From Mesostigma viride (lineage: Eukaryota; Streptophyta; Mesostigmatophyceae; Mesostigmatales; Mesostigmataceae), in NCBI GenBank assembly GCA_009746045.1, contig RPFO01000296.1:2703677-2767676 (forward strand): DNA of 64,000 bases, given 5' to 3'. Below the pieces are notes generated by a model that was given only the letters and a program-made list of their open reading frames with translations, ran no database searches and had not been told where the DNA came from. Within the stretch, counting starts at the first letter, position 1. Each line of letters starts with the position of its first letter. Shown here one piece after another: positions 41,987 through 52,668 of this stretch. The position numbers and the translations under genes were made by a program.

Positions 41987-43984
41987 GAATCGGATTTCTT
42001 TGAAAAGAGTTTCTCGAAGTGAGGCGGGGAATAAGGCCGCTCACGGGAGCCGCCTGGATGGTCGGCTGAACCGGGCGGGTTTGGCAGATGTAACCGGATT
42101 TGGCTAATGGCTGGCGACCTGGAATTGTTAGTAGGGGCAGTGGCCCTATTGTGCTACAATCTCGAAACAATCTTATGCTTAAAGTTTGACAGGGCCGGGT
42201 TTGTTGAACCGGTTTGTTGAATGATAATTAGAACCTTTCGGAAAGGGTATTTGATTGGTTGTTGTTTTTGTGGTACGGTAGGTGTCGCTACATTCTCAGG
42301 TTGGCGTGTTAAGTTAAGCTCGGTTGCTGATGTCAGCCCCGTGCTAGGGCAGTTTGACTACTTTGGCGGCGTAGTGACATTGTTGTGGTCTTTTTCTTGT
42401 AAACGTTGGCTGAGCGCCGACGGCTGAGGCTATGGCGGTACAAGAAGTGCCTCACCAGCCTTGCGCTCAGCATGGGTGCGGGGCTAAAATTTGTTAACCA
42501 AATTTCCGGCATCCATGATCCCTGGCTGCTTAAGGCGGTTGGGATTCATGGCTGCCACTGGCCCGGAATTAATGTCCGGGTGATCGGGGTTTAAATGCGA
42601 AGCGGGGGCTGATGCATTATTTAATGGCTGGTTTGTTTGAAAGAAACGGCCAGCTGGCCGGGTTGGGCAAGGGCTAGCTTGCTTGATGGTTCCGTACCTG
42701 GGGATGCTTGCGCCTCGGGTTGGGCTGTCGGCAGGCTGGCCTGCCTTTGAGTTGTCTCGTACCTGGAAATGCTTGCATTCCGGGTTGGGCTTGGCTTGAG
42801 GGCCGCCGCGGCTCGGGGGGGTAAAAAATTTAAGTCACCGTTGTGGGACACGGAGCCTCGGCGCAGGAGGCAAGGGCTGAAAGCCAACTTGATTTCGTAA
42901 TCAGTGGTATTTCCACTTTTTTGTACGGAAGGAGTGATTATGTGCTCGGCACTAGGTTGGTTGCTCTTCAAAAAAGTTGTAAACTGGGCGTCGGCTGGAA
43001 TCAGCGGCGCCAGTCAGCAGCTTTTGCTTTGACTTTGTGTTCCGCGACAGCACCCCTTAGCGGACCAGAGAAGAGGTCGGCAACGAGGTCAGCGGGGGCC
43101 CCGAGTGGGGTCAAAAATGCGAGCTGTGTCGATTGACAGTGCATGAATTTTTGTGCATTCACAGTCGCTGGGAATTAAATCTGTTTTCTGGCAACGGAGA
43201 GCGCCCATCGCGACAGGACAGCTTTTGACGGGAAAGGAAATGGTGCTTCTTTAGCGGACCGGAGGGCCAGGAAGGGGAGGTTGGGTAATCGCGAGCCATG
43301 CCTAAGGAGTTCTTAATAGCGGTTCTGTAACCGCTACCTGTCTGTATGCATCTACTTATTGTTTTAACAAAGATGCTGGTGACTATGGTGAGCAAACGGG
43401 TGTATGAATCGGATTTCTTTGAAAAGAGTTTCTCGAAGTGAGGCGGGGAATAAGGCCGCTCACGGGAGCCGCCTGGATGGTCGGCTGAACCGGGCGGGTT
43501 TGGCAGATGTAACCGGATTTGGCTAATGGCTGGCGACCTGGAATTGTTAGTAGGGGCAGTGGCCCTATTGTGCTACAATCTCGAAACAATCTTATGCTTA
43601 AAGTTTGACAGGGCCGGGTTTGTTGAACCGGTTTGTTGAATGATAATTAGAACCTTTCGGAAAGGGTATTTGATTGGTTGTTGTTTTTGTGGTACGGTAG
43701 GTGTCGCTACATTCTCAGGTTGGCGTGTTAAGTTAAGCTCGGTTGCTGATGTCAGCCCCGTGCTAGGGCAGTTTGACTACTTTGGCGGCGTAGTGACATT
43801 GTTGTGGTCTTTTTTCTTGTCCCACCCACCCACCCTCTTTGGTGGCCTGGTCTGCGCGGGTAATCGCGAGCCATGCCTAAGGAGTTCTTAATAGCGGTTC
43901 TGTAACCGCTACCTGTCTGTATGCATCTACTTATTGTTTTAACAAAGATGCTGGTGACTATGGTGAGCAAACGGGTGTATGAAT
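41987..43984 (+). mobile_element. Non-autonomous PAT/Ngaro-like element
   Basis: A1 (41987-42400), interior 42401-43282 with no supported ORF, B1 (43283-43409), A2 (43406-43820), B2 (43858-43984). It has the same split-direct-repeat layout as the autonomous YR element, and similar motifs at B ends (TTATTGTTTTAACAAAGATG versus TCATTGTTTTAATAAAGAGT). GAAT occurs at the start of A1, the B1/A2 joint and the end of B2. It lies inside the palindrome-bearing tandem units of the host transposon. Confidence 0.9.
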
Positions 43985-44307
43985 GTCAATTTTTCATGTT
44001 TTCATGATGGGGGGGTCTTTCTTTTCTCACCCTTAAAATGATTTGTTTTTGTATCGGTGTTAGGGTCTCGCTGCAGCGAGACCCCTACGAATGTCGACTT
44101 TTAATGTTTGCAAGATGGGAGGGGGCTTTCTTCGCTCACCCTAAAAATGATTTGTTTTTGTTTGACGTTAGGGTCTCGCTGCAGCGAGACCCCAAGGAAT
44201 GTATACTTTTTTATGTTTGCATGATGGGAGGTTGCTTGTTTTCGCTCACCCTAAAAATGATTTGTTTTTGCTTGAAGTGAGGGTCTCGCTGCAGCGAGAC
44301 GCCAAAG
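43981..44307 (+). repeat. Three 108-bp tandem units, each ending in a palindrome
   Basis: Units start GAATGT at 43981, 44089 and 44197. Each has ATGTTT.CA.GATGGG…, TCACCC.AAAATGATTTGTTT and ends in the 22-bp palindrome. A partial unit precedes the non-autonomous YR element (41940-41986), so that element inserted into this array. Confidence 0.9.
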
Positions 44308-44446
44308 TTTTGCATTAAACTAAATGTCCCTTTTAGAATCCACGAAAGGGTCTAGCTGCAGCGAGACCCTCCCCATCCTTTTTCTGCCGGCGATTCAGAT
44401 TCTGAATGACATTTGTGAAACTTGCTTTTTTGATATTGTTCTGCAG
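44304..44446 (+). promoter_or_regulatory. Upstream region of the large plus-strand gene
   Basis: It carries one more palindrome (44348) about 100 bp before the ATG at 44447. Together with the 108-bp units it gives four palindromes in about 400 bp, matching the four in front of the transposase. Confidence 0.45.
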
Positions 44447-45570
44447 ATGTCGTCCTCCTATTCCGATTCTGTCAAGGCCACTCCCGTTTCACCCAAGATG
44501 ACGTCGAACACCTCGCCGGACCGAACGGCAACGGAGGCGTTTCCTCCGTTGCAGTTCGGTCCCGTAAATGCTCTGGCGAGGTCCCCCCCACCGAGTCCCC
44601 CTCGCCCTCCAAGTCCAACTTGCCCCCCAGCGAGTTGGACAGAATTATACCCCCCAGCTCTCTCGCTGCTGCGTCTCGCGCTCCGTCCCGCTCTCCGCCC
44701 CGTAAGTCTCCATCGTCGCCCCCCAAGTCGGCCGGAGCTACTGCGTCCCGCTCGCCGCCCCGCAAGTCCCCCAAGTCCCCCGCAACTGCGACCCGTTCGC
44801 CGAACCGCAAGTCCCCCTCTCCGCCCAAAGTTCCCCCCGCTACCGCGTCCCGCTCTCCTTCTCGCAAGTCCCCCTCGCCGCCACCCAAGTCCCCCGCTTC
44901 TGCGTCCCGCTCGCCGTCCCCCAAGCATTCCAGTTCTAAGCGTAAGCCTGCGCCCGAGTGGGTAGAGGAAGACGACCGCACCAAAGAGCTCAGGAAGCTG
45001 AGGAAGTCTATCAGTGAGCTTGTTGAGGAGGACGAGCGCGATAAGACTAACGGGAGGCCTGAAGACCCGGAATCGCCGGTTCGGGAGTCGCGTCGGAAGC
45101 GGTTGTCCGATTTGTTAGCAATGGCCGCAAGCTTTGCTGACGACTACGCGGCTCTCGACAAGAAGGACAAGGAGAAGGAGGAGGCGGAGAGGGAGGCCAT
45201 CGAGAAGGCGGAGAGGGAGAGGGTGGAGAGGGAGGAGAAGGAGAGGCTGGAGAAGGCGGAGAGGGAGGAGGAGGAGAGGGAGTACAAGGAGAAAAAGGCT
45301 GCCCAGGAGAAGGAGCACAGGATCCTGGTGGCGAAGCAGAAGGAGGAGGCGAAGAAGAAGACGGAGGCGGCAGCGAAGGAGCTTCGTGCGGAGGAGGCCG
45401 CTCTTTTTTTGCAGATGCGACAGGAGAGGATGAAGGCGGAAGAGGCCGCGAGGAAGATGGAGGAGGAGGCTGCGAGGAAGGAGGAGGAGGCTGCGAAGGC
45501 AGTTAAGGGGGAGAAGGACGAGAACGTGAAGAAGGGGTGGGCTCCCGAAGGATGTTCAGTCGATTATCAG
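44447..45570 (+). CDS. Large transposon gene, exon 1 (SP-rich and coiled-coil part)
   Basis: The ATG at 44447 opens MSSSYSDSVKATPVSPKMTS. The frame shifts by one base in a C7 run near 44583-44589, and the open frame then continues. A Ser/Pro/Lys/Arg-rich region with repeated RSPPRKSP-type motifs (about 44630-44940) resembles SR-like or linker-histone-like tails. An acidic segment (EWVEEDDRTKELRKL) comes next, then a Lys/Glu/Arg-rich coiled coil (about 45150-45520, KEKEEAEREAIEKAERERVE). The donor is CAG|GTATGT at 45571, phase 0. No known family; probably nuclear and nucleic-acid binding. Confidence 0.65.
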
Positions 45571-45765
45571 GTATGTTTATTGATGTGAGACGTACATTTC
45601 TCAGATGGCTTTTGAACGGCGTGTGTGTATCGTAGAAAGGGTGGGATTTTATGTCATACATTGATCCTTAGGGTCTATCTGCGGAGAGACGTTGACCTAG
45701 GAGTTAAGGTTGTTGACGACGACGACGACGATGTGTGGCCTTTTTTTTACTCTTGTTGTCTGCAG
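45571..45765 (+). other. Intron 1 with palindrome
   Basis: gtatgt…ctgcag, phase 0, 195 bp. The palindrome variant GGGTCTATCTGCGGAGAGAC begins at 45671. Confidence 0.8.
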
Positions 45766-46607
45766 CCCGACACGGTGGCCATTCTGAAACAGTACCTGGC
45801 TCAGACTGAGTCTGAGGCTGGGGTGAGTCGTAAAGCCGAAAAGGGCTTGAGAGGCTTGATCCGCTTTCTTTCGGCCGAGATAGCGTTTGCAGAGAAGTCC
45901 GGTGTCGTCGTGGACCGTCCGGAGTCGGCACACATAATTTGGAAGAACGACCGCCTGGGCCGTCTTGCATTGTTCGAAGCCACACAGCGAGCCATTCATG
46001 GGAAGAGGGTCGTTGGTGACGACATTTATGAGATATGAAAGCGGATTCGAGGGCTTCACTGTCGGAAGATGAAGTGTTTGATATTGTCAGGCAAGGATTT
46101 GTTGACATGTCCAACAGTGACTTTATCGTAATTGTGCCGGGAAGAATGAATGAAGGAGGATTGGAGGTGCGCGCACATGAAGTGATCGCGCATTTGGACA
46201 TGGCAAGAGACCACTTACTGCAATCTTTTGTTAAGTGGCGGACTGACTTTCTTGTCAGCCCGGACGCCAGCCTTTCGCGGGAAGCGGTCGCTTTCTTTTT
46301 GGATTGGGCTGGACAGGTGATCCAAAGTTTCCGGCACCGGGAGGACTTCCATGTTATTCAGACATATAAGCCATACCGGGAAGTCGTCCAGGAATGGTTG
46401 GATCAAATCTCGTTGGTTGATTGTCTCCAGAGTATCCGAACCAAGACAGACACGGAGTGGTCTGATTTAGAGGCGGGAGGCCATTGGCAGTCCCTCGAGT
46501 TGTTCTTCGAGGCGGAATTGAGGCGGCAACTGGAAAAGGAGAGAGCCCATCAAGTGCCGATATGGCCTTTGGGGAAGATTTTGAGGAGGTGGAAGTTCTA
46601 CGTTTCG
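45766..46607 (+). CDS. Large transposon gene, exon 2
   Basis: It opens PDTVAILKQYLAQTESEAGV. The first frame ends at TGA 46036-46038, and a second frame opens with ATG at 46035 (ATGA overlap), running to donor GTACGT at 46608 in phase 0. Either one base was lost, or this is an overlapping start. The content is helical and soluble-looking (VFDIVRQGFVDMSNSDFIVI, FLDWAGQVIQSFRHREDFHV, WKFYVS). I recognise no domain. Confidence 0.6.
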
Positions 46608-46714
46608 GTACGTTAACTTGCCGATATCGTTTATCGATTTGGGTTGTTTCCATTCCCTGAATAGGGCTCTATATGCTGACCAACCTTCATGGTTTGTCCT
46701 GTCATATCATGCAG

Positions 46715-47230
46715 GGGGGCTCCATGCCAGGGGACGTATCGGAGGATTTACCTAATTTGTCAGACTTGGTTGATAAGGTGGGTGCTTGTCCGTCGAGTTT
46801 CCACGAGCATCTTACATGGGGTCTAGCTGCAGGTAGACCCTCACCCTTTTATTGAGACTGACATGTTCGGCTAATTTCAACGGTGCCCCCAACCAATCTG
46901 TTGTCTTTTTTCAGGGGGCGGCTGCGGCGATGGCTGTTGACAGTGCTGGTATTTGGTCTGGACTCGAGATGGAAATGGTAAGCATTAAACGATATCCGGA
47001 TGTCTGCATTTCGCCTGAAGTTTTAGTGAGCGCATTATGCGAAATATACAAATATCGACTAATTTTGATTTCCAATGAGCTGTCGTATTCGGTGTTGACA
47101 GGCGGGGGGTTTGGCCTCAGCAGGCGCTGCCGGAGAGGAAGAAAACGCTGGAGGAGATGAGGATGGGGGGGATGAAAACGCTGGAGGAGATGAGGATGGG
47201 GGAGACGCTGAGGGAGAAGTGGCTGTGCAG
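46715..47230 (+). CDS. Large transposon gene, exons 3-5 (short, Gly/acidic)
   Basis: Three small phase-0 exons: 46715-46777 (21 codons), 46915-46977 (21 codons) and 47102-47230 (43 codons, with the repeated AGGDEDGGDEN motif). Each is bounded by good gt/ag sites. The intron 46778-46914 carries a palindrome (46819). Exon lengths of exactly 63, 63 and 129 bases allow skipping without frame change. Confidence 0.7.
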
Positions 47231-47354
47231 GTACGTTCATCCGCCGCGAGTTCGTGTGATTTTTTTCGTGCTGAGGGGTATCTCCGCAGAGAGACGATGG
47301 TGCAACAATCGAACTGAGGTCAAGTCCCTTCTTGTTCGTTTTTTTTTTATGCAG

Positions 47355-47896
47355 GCGGGGGCTGTCGCTGGGGGTACTGCGGGGGGGAAGGCGGCGAAGC
47401 CTCCATTGACTGAGCATGAAAGGGAAAAGCTGGATTCCCGCAAGAAGGTTGCGAAGGATCATATTATTGCTGTTGGCCTGATCATGCTTAAGTCTCCGCC
47501 CGATGGCGTCGATTCGGAGGGACCTGCGGGGTCCGAGTTTCGCAAGTACCTGACACGACTTGAGGCGGAAGTCGATGCCGATTTCGATACGGAGGTGTTG
47601 GGTGCGCTACCTTTAAGAGTGAATTGGCATATGAATTCGCAAATCTGGTGAAGTCGAAAGCCACCAAGAATTTCAAGTGGCAGCCTAAGGAGTACTCAGA
47701 GGCAAAGGTTGACAAGATCGAGAAATTCATGAAGGCTGATTTTCGTCGTCGGGCCGCTGAGGGAAAAAGGGCGCTGAATGCGGTGGCAAAGGCCAACAGT
47801 AAGAAGAACGCGGAGGCGAAGGCGGCGGAGAAGGAGGCGAAGAAGGCGGAGAAGGAGAAGGCTAAGGAGGCCAAGAAGCAGCAGAAAACTGGACAG
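47355..47896 (+). CDS. Large transposon gene, exon 6
   Basis: Acceptor atgcag, phase 0 (AGAVAGGTAGGKAAKPPLTE…). One frame change lies near 47600-47620 (GGTGCGCTACC). The downstream frame is TFKSELAYEFANLVKSKATK and then a Lys/Ala/Glu coiled coil (SKKNAEAKAAEKEAKKAEKE). Donor GTACGA at 47897. The intron before it carries a palindrome (47277), as does the intron after it (47917). Confidence 0.65.
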
Positions 47897-48085
47897 GTAC
47901 GATTGTTGTGAAAATTTAGACCTCTCGCTGCGGGTAGACGCTGACCGGCTGCGGGACTTGGTGTTTAGTGTCAGTAAGGTATTATTCCAACAGAACTTTG
48001 TTCGTCCCTGAACAGGATGTCGTGGTCGGCCTAAAGATTACTGACTTGAGCAAATCCTGCGGTCCTTTTCGATTTTTTACTTCAG

Positions 48086-49252
48086 GATGACGGGGGGGAC
48101 GAAGACGCCACGGTGGAGAAGAAGTTACCTGGTCATGACGCCGTGTTCGCGCTGGTGAAGGATATGCTCAAGTACTGCTCGAGTAGGCGGATGGCGGACG
48201 TCGATGACCTGCCAAACTGGCCCGAGTTCTCCCCCTTTCTTGAGCTGCTCCGGTCACTCAACAAGCTTTTTAAGGAGGGGGTGCTCACGAGCAGTGGGAA
48301 CCCGGACACCGACCCTATCATTGAAAGCTGGAAGCCTTCGAAAAAGGTCGACTCGAACAAGGAGGTCAGGGACCAGAACATCCGGAAGGCCAATACTCTC
48401 AGGGAAACGCGTTGGATTCGGCCGGCCGATTTTAAGCAGACCGGATGTTTCAGTATGCGGATCCAGACGGTCAACGCGCTTATTTTGCCAGAGGCTTTGA
48501 GGCAGCGGCGTTTAAACCTTGAAACCATTAAGGAGAACGGCCGCATTCTCCTCAATGCGCGGGACAACGCCTTGCACTTCAAGGTTGTTGTCCCGGTCTG
48601 GCAGTTCCCTTTCCAGGCGCTTGCCGAATCTCAACCTGACCTGTTCGACAAGCAAATCTTGTGCATGCCGGATTTCGTCAAGTGGCTGAAGCATCACCAC
48701 GGCGCCAAGATTGACGCGGAGGATGTGGGGTCCAGGTACTTCCGGCCCCTTTCGGATACTGAAGTCGACGTGTGGCTTAACACGGAGTCCACCACCTCTT
48801 TCCTCGCGAGAGGACTTGAGTGGCGTACCTACGCCAGGGTGGACGAGGTGGAAGCAGTTTTGCCTCAGGAGATCGAGGGCAGTCGGCAAGTTTTCAACCT
48901 GCTGTGCAATACTGCGATGAAGTCCTACGATCCGAAATTTTTTGAGGAACGGGTACCGGTACCGTATCTGGTTCTCCGGTACGCGGTGGTGGATGGGAAC
49001 CACTACTTTAAGGGGTTAAAGTCGTTTCTCAGGGGGCCGGATGGCGGGTGGGGAGAGGTTCGGGCAATGATGTGCGAGGGTGGGGCGGAGTCCAATTTCG
49101 CAAATACTCCTAAGGAGGCGGAGCACGCCTTCCAGGACCTGTTGCGGAAATTCCGTGGTGGTTACATGGGTACGAACGTCATTCTTCTCAAGGGTGGCGA
49201 CCTGCTCCCGTCGTGGAGTGAGCTGCGAAATCTACCTAAGGCAAAAGAAGAT
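48086..49252 (+). CDS. Large transposon gene, exon 7 (largest globular part)
   Basis: 389 codons, phase 0 at both ends, no frame break. Globular composition: HDAVFALVKDMLKYCSSRR, TRWIRPADFKQTGCFSMRIQ, ALHFKVVVPVWQFPFQAL, FKGLKSFLRGPDGGWGEVRA, GGYMGTNVILLKGGDLLPSW. I cannot place it in a family. Its length and intact frame suggest selection. The following intron (49253-49507) holds three palindromes, each in a unit of about 75 bp. Confidence 0.7.
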
Positions 49253-49507
49253 GTAAGCTATCTATTTTGGCAGGGTCTAGCTGCGGGTAGACCCTCGGAA
49301 TTTTCGTGGTTGTTTTTTGTGTGCGCTTCAAGTTTTTTGCGAGGGTCTCGCTGCAGCTAGACCCTCTCCTTTTTTTTGTTGGAATTTTCGTTGCGTATTG
49401 TCGGCCGTTTCTTTTTCGAATTTTGTTAGGGTCTATCCGCAGCTATACCCCTCGCCTTTTATGACTGAGTTTTGTCGTTGCTCGCTCGATGTTAATTGAT
49501 GTCGCAG
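49253..49507 (+). other. Intron 7 with three palindromes
   Basis: gtaagc…gtcgcag, phase 0. Palindromes begin at 49273, 49343 and 49429, two of them with a following GGAATTTTCGT. Confidence 0.85.
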
Positions 49508-50615
49508 GCGGTGCTGACCGGCAAGCTGGAGAAGCTGTTCGACATCGCCAAGGGGGCGAATTCGGAGGACTTAGCCGTGGCGGATCGTACGCTGGGCCAG
49601 GCGTTGCTTGACGTGTGGAACTACAACAAGCTATATCTATACGGCAAAGTCACGCGTGGGAAGGGCCACTATATTGCGGATGGCCACTACACCAATCTGC
49701 TCACGTACATCCTCCCGGCTATGCGGCAAGCGGGGGGAAGGGAAGGGAATGTGGAGCCGGCAGCGGTGGATGTACACGAGGAGGAAGCAGAAGGAAAGAA
49801 AAAGCCGGCCCACAGCATTGCTTCAGTGCATTCCGCTTACAGTCGCACGCTGGCCAACACGTTTCTCCGTCTGACACAGGAGCAGACTGATGATCCTGCC
49901 TCAACGAAACCCGCGCCTGAGGAGGTGATGATGCAAAGGTGCAAATTCGCCAATGCAGAGGGGGAGAAGAAAGGCCAGAAGGTCTCTTGGACTTCTTTCA
50001 GGAACTTGGCCAGCCTTCCTATGATGGACGCCGTGATCGATTGCATCATGAGCTGCCAGGTTGGACCGGAAAAGCTCACCAAGTTGGTGGAGATCGCCAA
50101 GGATGTGCTGGAGTGCCTGCGGCTGACCATTTGCGCCAGATTCAAGGAGGATGAGACGCTGGAAGCGCAATGCAAGGACGCAAATGGCAAGGAGTTTGTG
50201 GCGTCTCATATTTTCGAACTCGTCTTCAATCTCCATCCTCTCGCTCGGCCGGTCGGCAGGAAGGAGATTGTGGCCAGATACCGGGAATTTTGGGATGTGG
50301 CCGTCATCATAACGAGGAACATCGCCTACCTTCTTAAAGCCAAAAAACACGCCGCACATCTGAGGATTCCGAGAAAGGATATCAGTAATGGCAAGATCGA
50401 CTTTCAGGAGATTCTGCTAAAAGAGAGCGAGGACAAGACGGTGGGTTTGGCACTTTTGGCTCCGGAAGCGTTCAGGAAGTACGCTCCAAAAGTTGGATTA
50501 CTCGAAGGGGGGTGAAGGAGGCGGCGATGAAGGGGCCGGTGAAGGGGCTGGAGAAGGGGAAGGGGAAGGGGAAGGAGACGGAGGCGAAGAAGGAGGAGGA
50601 GGAGTGGGACGTGAA
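49508..50615 (+). CDS. Large transposon gene, exon 8
   Basis: Phase 0 start (AVLTGKLEKLFDIAKGANSE). Helical globular region to 50510 (SFRNLASLPMMDAVIDCIMS, FELVFNLHPLARPVGRKEIV). A stop at 50513-50515 follows a G6 run. Removing one G opens a GEGGGDEG-type acidic/Gly repeat that runs to a donor GTATGA at 50616 in phase 0. This resembles the acidic repeat of exon 5 and argues for a one-base error or mutation. Confidence 0.65.
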
Positions 50616-50710
50616 GTATGAGTGGCAGAGTGTGGACTGGGGCCGTCGCCGGGTCTGGTTTTGCTGTCAGGCTAGACGGTGATGATGATGACAAGTCGCT
50701 CGTCAAGCAG

Positions 50711-51982
50711 GTGGCAGGCGAGGTTGCCTCAGCTTCAGCCCGCCCCTTTCCCTTGGGCAGGTCCCTTCCGTGCCTGAGCCTGCTGAACTTGGCGAACATT
50801 TGGGGTGATAAGTGGAGTAACTTTCAGAGAGGGTGGTGGGCGTTCGGTCCTTGCCCGACAGCTTCGGACATTCCCCAACCGGGCGGGATGTACGATAATG
50901 TGCTGAAGGCTTGCGCCCACGACTTTTTCTCCAGGTTCGAACCGATGGTGATCGTGTTTGGTACCGAGACGGAGATTAAGGGGTTTCAAGAGATAGTGGA
51001 AAGGATCGGGAAAGGGAGTGAATTGTGGGAGCGGCTTGAACAGGGGGAAGGTGATGGGGGGCCTAGGCTCGGAAGGGCGAAGAAGCGAAAAGCTTCCCAC
51101 GAAGCTGGGGGATCGTCCGCCGTGGTGGAGAGGGATGACCAACAGTTGTTGGAGGGAGGGGATGGAGGGGATGGAGGTCCGGCAGGAGGGTCTAACCGCG
51201 GAGAGACCCCCGTCGAGGTCAGAACGCAGCAGGCCGAACAGAGACGGGGCCTGAAGGTGATTCGGATCCGCCTGCGGCGAAGAAGCCCGCTTCTCAAGTG
51301 ACTCGACGGGCAGTCGTGTCACTTGTTGAGGATGATGGAGGTGGGCCTTCCAAGCCTGCCGCGTCGCAGCCCGTTTTTCAGGTTCCGAAGAAGCAGCTTC
51401 GGGTTCCCCCGGCGACTCTGCCCACCCCGGCGCCTCTGCCCAGTTCTCAGGTACCGAAGAAGCAGCTTCGGGTTCCCCCGCCGACTCTGGCCATTTCTCA
51501 GGTACCGAAGAAGCAGCTTCGTAAGCCAGTTGTGGCAGTGGCTGATTCGGACGACGATGCTGAGGAGGAGGAGGAGGAGGAGGACGACGATGCTGAGGAG
51601 GAGGAGGGGGAGGAGGAGGAGGAGGAGGAGGAGGAGCAGCACGTTGCTACCAAGAAATCCGCCAAGGGTGGGAAGGCTGCGGAGCACGTTGCTTCCAAGA
51701 AATCGGCCAAGGTGGGGAAGCCTCCCAAGCCTGCCCTGCCTCAGAAACGGCGTCGAAAAGCAGTTGTGCTTTCAGATTCGGACGATGAGGAGGAGAAGGA
51801 GGAGGAGGATGGCGGCGGAGAGGAGGAGGACGGGGGAAAGGAGCGCGTTGCTTCCAAGAAGTTACCCAAGACCGCGAAGACTGCCAAGGTTGCCGAGCCC
51901 GCCAAACCCGCCCCGGCGCCTGCCCCCCACCCCCAGACGGGGTCTACCTGCGAGCAGAGGTCGAAGGAAAAGGCCAAAAAGG
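50711..51982 (+). CDS. Large transposon gene, exon 9 (acidic/basic tails)
   Basis: Acceptor aagcag, phase 0 (VAGEVASASARPFPLGRSLP…NIWGDKWSNFQRGWWAFGPC). A frame change occurs between about 51185 and 51223, exactly where a palindrome copy (51188) sits. It may be a palindrome-bearing intron without a good donor, or an insertion into an exon. Downstream are three QVPKKQLR repeats, poly-Glu/Asp blocks, and ATKKSAK/ASKKSAK motifs. Donor AAGG|GTAAG at 51983, phase 1, is the only non-phase-0 intron. Confidence 0.6.
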
Positions 51983-52105
51983 GTAAGAAAAAATCTGCGA
52001 GTGAATTCTGGTATGTAGAGTGTTTTGATTTTTCACGGTTGGCAGTCCGATTTCTACTAACTCGATTTTAGTCATGCGTTGATGGCATGATCGGTTTGCT
52101 CGCAG

Positions 52106-52668
52106 GTAATGAGGATGTGGAGCAGTTACTTCGCTTGGCTAATGTGGCGGTGGGCTTCGGACCAGCGGCTGTACATGCTGACACTTCCGGACGGGAGGAG
52201 CCTAAGGGGGCGGAAGACAGTCAGGCGGGCGATGAGGATGATGACAAGCCCACGTTGGAAATGAGACTTATGGACGGGGAAATGGGGTTCGGAGCACCAG
52301 AGGCCTTTTGGTGTGATGGGTGGACTTTAGCCATTATGCAAGCAGGGAACAAGGATACGGCTACGCCAATGTATGCCAAGCTAGAAGACGTCATGCTTTA
52401 TGGGCAGGTGTCTGGATACGACACCAAGTGGAGGGACGTCGCATTTAAGTTTTTCGCTGAGGGGGAGAAGGGAGGGAAGTTGAAGAACAAGTTGTGGTGG
52501 ATGCCGCTGGACTACGCGATGAAGGTGGTAAAGCTGACGGATGGCAAGAGCTGGAAGGATGTGGAAGTCTGGGCGCCTGCAAAGGAGATCGATAAGAAGA
52601 GGAGGAACTCGAAAACGGAACAGCAGATCGCGGAAGCGAAATTACGGAAGAGGCCCTCGAAAGTGTGA
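52106..52668 (+). CDS. Large transposon gene, last exon
   Basis: Acceptor ctcgcag; G+GT joins to give GNEDVEQLLRLANVAVG. 187 codons to a TGA at 52666-52668. It has LYGQVSGYDTKWRDVAFKFF and LKNKLWWMPLDYAMKVVKLT, then a basic C-terminus (KKRRNSKTEQQIAEAKLRKR) that could be a nuclear localisation signal. It ends about 290 bp before the right end of the transposon. Confidence 0.7.

Larger units (their letters stand above)
13675..51962. repeat. Dispersed 22-bp palindrome family (28 copies)
   Basis: Near-perfect inverted repeat with half-site GGGTCTCGCTGCAG (mirror after the central CTGCAG); common variants have TCTAG, TATAG or GCGGG. Approximate starts are 13675, 14526, 14598, 14677, 14756, 14843, 15791, 24259, 24353, 24442, 24496, 26885, 27298, 41911, 41961, 44063, 44171, 44281, 44348, 45671, 46819, 47277, 47917, 49273, 49343, 49429, 51188 and 51940. 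They lie in introns, promoter-side spacers and 3' flanks of the 41-kb transposon's own sequence. None is in the copia, LINE ORF, YR element, chromovirus or flanks. Only the last two fall in or next to coding sequence. Possible roles are protein-binding sites or RNA hairpins. Confidence 0.9.

Noticed and set aside
13675-51962. CRISPR array or restriction-site artefact for the dispersed palindromes
   Set aside because: Spacing is irregular, copies lie in introns of a eukaryotic element, and no cas genes exist. The central CTGCAG alone does not explain 22-bp symmetry.
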